Below are positions 5,661 to 8,766 of a stretch of DNA of 8,766 nt, piece by piece. The notes below the pieces were generated by a model. The model was given only the letters and a program-made list of their open reading frames with translations, was not told the DNA's origin and ran no database searches. A program made the translations under genes and the position numbers. Within the stretch, counting starts at the first letter, position 1. The number at the start of each line of letters is the position of its first letter. The DNA is from Thiomargarita sp. (GTDB lineage: Bacteria; Pseudomonadota; Gammaproteobacteria; Beggiatoales; Beggiatoaceae): contig DYNO01000075.1 in NCBI GenBank assembly GCA_020721025.1, positions 5,526 to 14,291 on the forward strand. Direction: 5' to 3'.

Positions 5661-6944
5661 AATTTAATGCTTGTCGTTACGTTTCCAAATAACTAACAAT
5701 TGTTCTAACACTTCCGCTTTCGGACGGGTAATCGTTGCCACATCCACTTTCACCACGCCTTTTTTGATCAGGTCAGAAAACTTGCTTTTTTCGTCCAAAA
5801 TTGGCACATCAAGATTGGCAGGACGGAACAAATATTCGTCACGCGCCACCAACTGCGCCGGCTTGCTGAGTAAGAAATCTTGGAATAATTTTGCGGCGTT
5901 ACGATGCACATCGGTACTCCAAGGCACATCTAAAATGTAGTATGGATTGTCATTCCACACGCTACGAGTTGGATAAACAATTTTGATCTTGCCCCAACGT
6001 TTTTCAGCAGCTTCCATGTCAGACAACGCCAAATTTTCATAGACCACCACAGCATTGGTTTGCGTGGGTCCATGACGCAACATATCTTCCATCAATTTAC
6101 CCGTGCTACTTTCTTCGGTCGTGATATTGCTTTGGGCTTTTGCCAACCAGGTTAAAAAACCTTCATCCATCACTTGCTCTGCTTTAATGCCACGTGATAC
6201 ATCAAGAAAATCGTATGCCATCAACGCCAAGGTCAACAAACCACTGTTAGAACTTGTAGGAATGGTATGTGCGAAAGTGAACATTCCCCATTCTGGTTTT
6301 TGAGCGATTGCCGTCCAGCCCGTTTTTTCTTCCAACGCGCTGGCAATGTTCTTAAAATTCATGTCATTATACTTGGCTGTGAAGGCGGTATAGCGATCTT
6401 CCCACATCACGATCACCATCGGAGTTAATGCCAACGGAGCATCCGAGAAAATGGGGTCTTTACCGTCATGTTCTTTTTTCCACTTGTCAACCAGTAAATC
6501 TTGCACCAAACCGCTGGCGGGAGACCAGACGTGGATGCGTTTATCTTGTTTCAAAATGGCTTCGCTGCCTTCCACCGAACCCATGGGGATCAGGTTGATT
6601 TTGACATTTTTACCTTCGGGAGTTTTCGCAAATTCCGCTGTTGCCCACTGCAACCATTTTTCCTTCTCGGTTCCGTAAGCCAAGCCAATTTCAACCATTT
6701 CCTTTGGTGCTACGGCTTTCCAACCTTTTTGCGCGGTATCCTTGGTTTGAGTCCACATGTCGCTCATGGTTTTATTCCAATCATCGACCCAATCTGCATA
6801 TCCGATGGAACTGAAAGTGAGCAAACCCGCCGCAACCAAACCTAAAGCCGCATTTCTTTGTAATGTCAGCATAAAATCTCCGTTGTTATCAATTTAAGTT
6901 CACAAAACCAAACATTTTCATGTCTGTTTCGCAATTTTACCACA
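5661..6944 (-). repeat. Tandem gene duplication, copy A
   Basis: This is the upstream partner of 4248-5531. It includes the whole gene and about 72 bases of leader. The 5' border of similarity falls at about 6944, within the promoter region of copy A: the -10 at 6934-6939 is inside and the -35 is outside. Confidence 0.9.
5664..6872 (-). CDS. Secreted extracellular solute-binding protein, copy A
   Basis: This is the first gene of the tandem pair, 402 residues, identical to copy B except Gly16 in the signal peptide. Signal peptide, cleavage site and binding-protein fold are as described for copy B. The ATG at 6872 has GGAG five bases upstream. Four synonymous or signal-peptide base changes lie between 6807 and 6849; the 1143 bases from there to the stop codon match copy B exactly. 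Unlike copy B it has an intact promoter-like region (6934-6961) and Pho-box-like repeats upstream (6993-7010 and 7143-7204), all oriented towards it. This suggests induction in phosphate limitation, which would fit a phosphorus-related ligand, but that is inference. No terminator with a U-run is visible in the 204 bases before copy B, so the two may be cotranscribed. Confidence 0.85.
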   Translation of the reverse strand: MLTLQRNAALGLVAAGLLTFSSIGYADWVDDWNKTMSDMWTQTKDTAQKGWKAVAPKEMVEIGLAYGTEKEKWLQWATAEFAKTPEGKNVKINLIPMGSVEGSEAILKQDKRIHVWSPASGLVQDLLVDKWKKEHDGKDPIFSDAPLALTPMVIVMWEDRYTAFTAKYNDMNFKNIASALEEKTGWTAIAQKPEWGMFTFAHTIPTSSNSGLLTLALMAYDFLDVSRGIKAEQVMDEGFLTWLAKAQSNITTEESSTGKLMEDMLRHGPTQTNAVVVYENLALSDMEAAEKRWGKIKIVYPTRSVWNDNPYYILDVPWSTDVHRNAAKLFQDFLLSKPAQLVARDEYLFRPANLDVPILDEKSKFSDLIKKGVVKVDVATITRPKAEVLEQLLVIWKRNDKH

Positions 6945-6961
6945 AATATTTTTCAGTGCAA
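6934..6961 (-). promoter_or_regulatory. Candidate sigma70 promoter of binding-protein copy A
   Basis: TTGCAC (6956-6961) and TAAAAT (6934-6939) on the - strand are 16 bases apart, with a leader of about 55 bases. In copy B the matching -10 reads CAAAAT and the -35 region is replaced by unrelated sequence. The -35 matches consensus only in TTG. Confidence 0.4.
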
Positions 6962-6976
6962 TGAGTCATCTTTCGC

Positions 6977-7010
6977 AAAATAACTGATTAAGATGACAAT
7001 ACGATGACGA
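6977..7010 (-). promoter_or_regulatory. Degenerate Pho-box-like site with a -10 at canonical distance
   Basis: On the - strand TCGTCATCGTATTGTCAT (6993-7010) contains two TGTCAT-like half-sites 11 bases apart (TCGTCAT and TTGTCAT). Ten bases further is TATTTT (6977-6982), a possible -10. PhoB sites stand in for the -35 at this distance from the -10. By hand it matches 12 of 18 positions of the E. coli consensus, so it is weaker than the site at 7143. Confidence 0.4.
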
Positions 7011-7142
7011 ATCATCTGTTGCATCACGCGATTGGGATTATTTTGATTTTGATCTAAAAATTCTCATTTAAACCACATTAAATTCTTTGTTATTAAATGA
7101 GTTAATCAATAATTTGAATTTGGGGCTTGATTTTCTCTTACA

Positions 7143-7204
7143 ATGACAGAATAATGACAGGATAGACTTTGCTCAATGTCAAAATATGTTTTGAATAATG
7201 ACAA
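7143..7204 (-). promoter_or_regulatory. Pho box and in-phase extra half-sites
   Basis: The - strand of 7143-7160 reads CTGTCATTATTCTGTCAT: two perfect CTGTCAT repeats with four AT bases between, matching 16 of 18 positions of the E. coli PhoB consensus by hand. Two further half-sites are in phase at multiples of 11 bases: TTGACAT (7176-7182) and TTGTCAT (7198-7204). The repeats read towards binding-protein copy A, whose start codon is 270 bases away. No strong -10 lies at the expected distance, so this may act as an upstream PhoB-loading site or drive a long leader. Confidence 0.6.
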
Positions 7205-7278
7205 TATTTAACTAAGTTGCCAAAAATAGCATCTATCGTTTTGATTTTGATGAAAAATGATGATGTAACGTGCGTAAT

Positions 7279-7431
7279 CTACCTCTCTACGATTTTCCTC
7301 AAGTTTATCATCTCATTCTCCGCCAATGTGCGAACTGTTTGCTCGAATAGAATTAAAACATGGTACAATAATTGCTTAAATTCTGTTATTAAAGCATCAA
7401 TTTCTCGTGATTGATCTCGCTCTTTTCGCAT
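7279..7431 (-). CDS. Possible small protein of 50 residues
   Basis: An ATG frame of 50 codons begins MRKERDQSREIDALITEF and ends ENEMINLRKIVER. It is rich in Glu, Arg, Lys and Leu with hydrophobic residues spaced as in an amphipathic helix, so a short helical or coiled-coil peptide is plausible. An in-frame TAG stands four codons upstream of the ATG. There is no well-spaced ribosome-binding site (ACGGA directly abuts the ATG) and no clear promoter. It points the same way as the binding-protein genes and ends 75 bases before the Pho-like array. I do not recognise a family. In AT-rich intergenic DNA a frame of this length can arise by chance, so it is offered only as a candidate. Confidence 0.25.
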   Translation of the reverse strand: MRKERDQSREIDALITEFKQLLYHVLILFEQTVRTLAENEMINLRKIVER

Positions 7432-7501
7432 TCCGTTAAAATTCTATAAACATCTGATTATTATTAGTTTGTACTGGATAATTCAGCTTTTTTGGTGTAC
7501 A

Positions 7502-7552
7502 CTAACGCAAATATCTTTCGTTAGATTTGGGGGCGATGTGATTCAATCCCCC
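7502..7552 (+). promoter_or_regulatory. Two short hairpins in the upstream region of the receiver-like gene
   Basis: CTAACG (7502-7507) and CGTTAG (7519-7524) form a 6-base inverted repeat with an 11-base spacer. Directly after it GGGGG (7529-7533) can pair with CCCCC (7548-7552) over a 14-base loop. Neither is followed by a U-run. They lie 95-145 bases before the start codon at 7648. No known riboswitch or leader was recognised, and no convincing sigma70 promoter was found between 7440 and 7647. Confidence 0.35.
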
Positions 7553-7575
7553 TAGACTGCTCACCCTTCATAAGC

Positions 7576-7585
7576 GGGGGGGGGG
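7576..7585 (+). repeat. Homopolymer run of ten G
   Basis: Ten consecutive G lie 62 bases upstream of the preferred start of the receiver-like gene. Runs of this length are prone to slippage and can cause phase variation when they sit in promoters or leaders. They are also a frequent sequencing error site. The run is not in the reading frame of the downstream gene, because a TGA at 7591-7593 closes that frame. Confidence 0.8.
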
Positions 7586-7647
7586 AAAATTGACCCGTTG
7601 GCTCGATGGTTCGCGCCACAAATTACGAAGACTACAGGAATTTATTC

Positions 7648-8646
7648 ATGTCTGCTCAAATTACTATCTCTTGCGTCCAATTTAGTGACACAGATTATTC
7701 CGTCCTCAAAGTGGCGGTCAACTTGTTGGTTAAAAACAGAATTCCAGTGATCCTCTTGGATAAGGGTGATATTAAGGGAAAAATCATCGCGGTCGATATT
7801 GATTCGTCAGAGGGCAAAAGTTTTTATTCGCAATTCGATTACTCAGGTAAACGCTCATTGTTACTACTGTCAAGCGACATGGTGCATGATCAACGCAATC
7901 CAGTATTACGGAAGCCATTGCGAGTACAAACCCTACGAAATATCCTGTACGAAATGATTTCTGATAGCGCGCCAGAATTGATCAACGACAAACGGGCGAC
8001 CGATGAAAAACTGACTGAACCCGCCGCGCCTTCACCGATCATACCGATAGCGGATATCAATAAAACGTTATTTTACATGATATTACAAGCGCGCAAAGAA
8101 AACCAAACGATGCAAATCTATATGCCCCCGCATTCCGCATTGTACATTGACCCGATGCAAAGTATCATTGCAACTTCTGCCTCGCGTGACACATTACGCA
8201 AAATCACTCATGGCGGAGCGGCGGTTGTGGGCAAGGTATTGACTCAATCCGACTTCGATATTTTGGCGCGGGGACAACAGATTATTCCATTGACTCACGT
8301 CTTATGGTCAGCGGGTTTGTACGGCTCGGCTGGAAAATTGATTGAAGGACATTCGTTAGACACGCCGGTACAACTGGTCGCATGGCCCAACTTTTCCCGG
8401 TTGGAATTTGAACCCGAACACATGCGCTTGACTTCGTTGATGACCTTACGACCGATGTCACTCAAGGATGTCCATGATAAAACTGGATTTCCTTGGGAGA
8501 TGATTATTAATTTTTACAATGCCGCGTGGGCGACAAATCTGATCTCGGTCAAGCCGATCACCAATAAAGTCGTGAAAACTGCGAAAGAGCCTCAGAAACA
8601 AACGCTGTTTAATAAAATCGCCACGCGCTTAAAAATTGCTTCCTAA
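7648..8646 (+). CDS. Uncharacterised protein with degenerate receiver-like N-terminal domain
   Basis: A 332-residue cytoplasmic-looking protein (no signal peptide or membrane segment). The N-terminal ~105 residues alternate predicted strands and helices like a response-regulator receiver: VILLD (34-38), IIAVDID (46-52), LLLLSSD (71-77) and a final RKPLRVQTL (88-96) that resembles the conserved Lys-Pro of CheY-type domains. The acidic pocket is not clearly conserved, so phosphorylation is doubtful. A polar, Pro-rich linker (106-135) leads to a C-terminal region (138-305) that I do not recognise. It includes LTHVLWSAGLYGSAGKLIEG, WPNFSRLEFEPEHMRL and a helix-turn-helix-like end near 270-298. 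The ATG at 7648 has AGGAA seven bases upstream. An in-frame ATG at 7606 would add 14 residues but lacks a ribosome-binding site. It is divergent from the binding-protein genes. A signalling or regulatory role is inference. Confidence 0.8.
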   Translation: MSAQITISCVQFSDTDYSVLKVAVNLLVKNRIPVILLDKGDIKGKIIAVDIDSSEGKSFYSQFDYSGKRSLLLLSSDMVHDQRNPVLRKPLRVQTLRNILYEMISDSAPELINDKRATDEKLTEPAAPSPIIPIADINKTLFYMILQARKENQTMQIYMPPHSALYIDPMQSIIATSASRDTLRKITHGGAAVVGKVLTQSDFDILARGQQIIPLTHVLWSAGLYGSAGKLIEGHSLDTPVQLVAWPNFSRLEFEPEHMRLTSLMTLRPMSLKDVHDKTGFPWEMIINFYNAAWATNLISVKPITNKVVKTAKEPQKQTLFNKIATRLKIAS

Positions 8647-8679
8647 GATTAACATTTTCGCCGACCCTAAATAATTAAC

Positions 8680-8708
8680 AATCATTACCATTTTAAATGA
8701 GGATGATT
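8680..8708 (+). terminator. Weak hairpin after the receiver-like gene
   Basis: AATCAT and CATTT pair with AAATG and ATGATT around a three-base internal mismatch and a two-base loop, 34 bases after the stop codon. The stem is AT-rich and no U-run follows, so terminator function is doubtful. The rest of 8647-8766 holds nothing else I can support. Confidence 0.25.
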
Positions 8709-8766
8709 ATTCACTATAGAACCGATTTGACATCTTTAAGCCATGTAGATTAAGCTGTTTCTATTT

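Noticed and set aside
4251..6872. Binding proteins as molybdate-binding ModA, suggested by nifW nearby
   Set aside because: They are about 400 residues against about 250 for ModA and resemble a different binding-protein group. No modB or modC is present.
4251..6872. Binding proteins as PstS, suggested by the Pho-like sites
   Set aside because: The characteristic PstS phosphate-binding motifs are not seen. Only regulation, not ligand, is suggested.
4248..6944. Duplication caused by a transposable element
   Set aside because: There are no terminal inverted repeats, target duplications or transposase at the borders of the duplicated unit.
7041..7251. TTTTGATTTTGAT present at 7041 and 7239
   Set aside because: This is low-complexity AT-rich sequence, and no spacing or orientation pattern links the two to other sites.
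7217..7414. A 65-residue + strand ORF in the divergent intergenic region
   Set aside because: There is no ribosome-binding site and the Ile/Ser/Asn-rich composition is typical of translated AT-rich noncoding DNA; it is antisense to the better 50-codon candidate.
7606..7647. Earlier start for the receiver-like gene
   Set aside because: There is no ribosome-binding site before 7606, while AGGAA precedes 7648 at a good distance.
8726..8761. TTGACA near the right edge as a promoter for the next gene
   Set aside because: No acceptable -10 lies 16-18 bases downstream within the window.

Overview
The window reads as chromosomal DNA of a moderately AT-rich gammaproteobacterium. The support is an rpsU-yqeY pair typical of that class, a class I [4Fe-4S] fumarase, a type IVa-like pilin end, a nitrogenase accessory protein (NifW) and Pho-box-like DNA. 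A sulfur-oxidising Thiotrichales/Beggiatoa-like host would fit this mix, but that is an impression from gene content, not something the window proves. There are no rRNA or tRNA genes, CRISPR arrays or recognisable insertion sequences.

Layout. Positions 1-360 hold the C-terminal part of a type IV pilin, closed by a rho-independent terminator (441-478). A short left-handed beta-helix acetyltransferase follows (521-1033, +). A hairpin near 1175-1207 separates it from the convergent genes yqeY (1222-1677, -) and rpsU (1680-1895, -), which are two bases apart and have a clear sigma70-type promoter at 1954-1982. Class I fumarase (2053-3573, -) has its own -10 at 3614-3619, and this fixes its start. 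Next, on the same strand, come nifW (3851-4165) and two tandem, almost identical genes for a 402-residue secreted solute-binding protein (4251-5459 and 5664-6872). A roughly 775-base divergent intergenic region (6873-7647) follows. It holds Pho-box-like repeats facing the binding-protein genes, a possible 50-codon ORF, and hairpins plus a run of ten G before an uncharacterised receiver-like protein (7648-8646, +).

How the parts may work together. The left half is mostly housekeeping (translation, TCA cycle) with cell-surface functions at the edge. The accessory part is the right half. The duplicated binding protein lies downstream of two clusters of 11-base-spaced TGTCAT repeats, which suggests control by phosphate starvation. 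The gene copies are identical over 1143 bases up to the stop codon, then differ abruptly at their 5' ends and promoters. Between them lies a unique segment bounded by an imperfect 12-base inverted repeat and containing a promoter-like sequence aimed at the second copy. nifW follows the second copy without other nif genes in view.

No wholly new multi-gene system can be demonstrated here. The strongest leads are the Pho-like array, the homogenised gene pair with diverged promoters, and the receiver-like protein with the G-tract in its upstream region.
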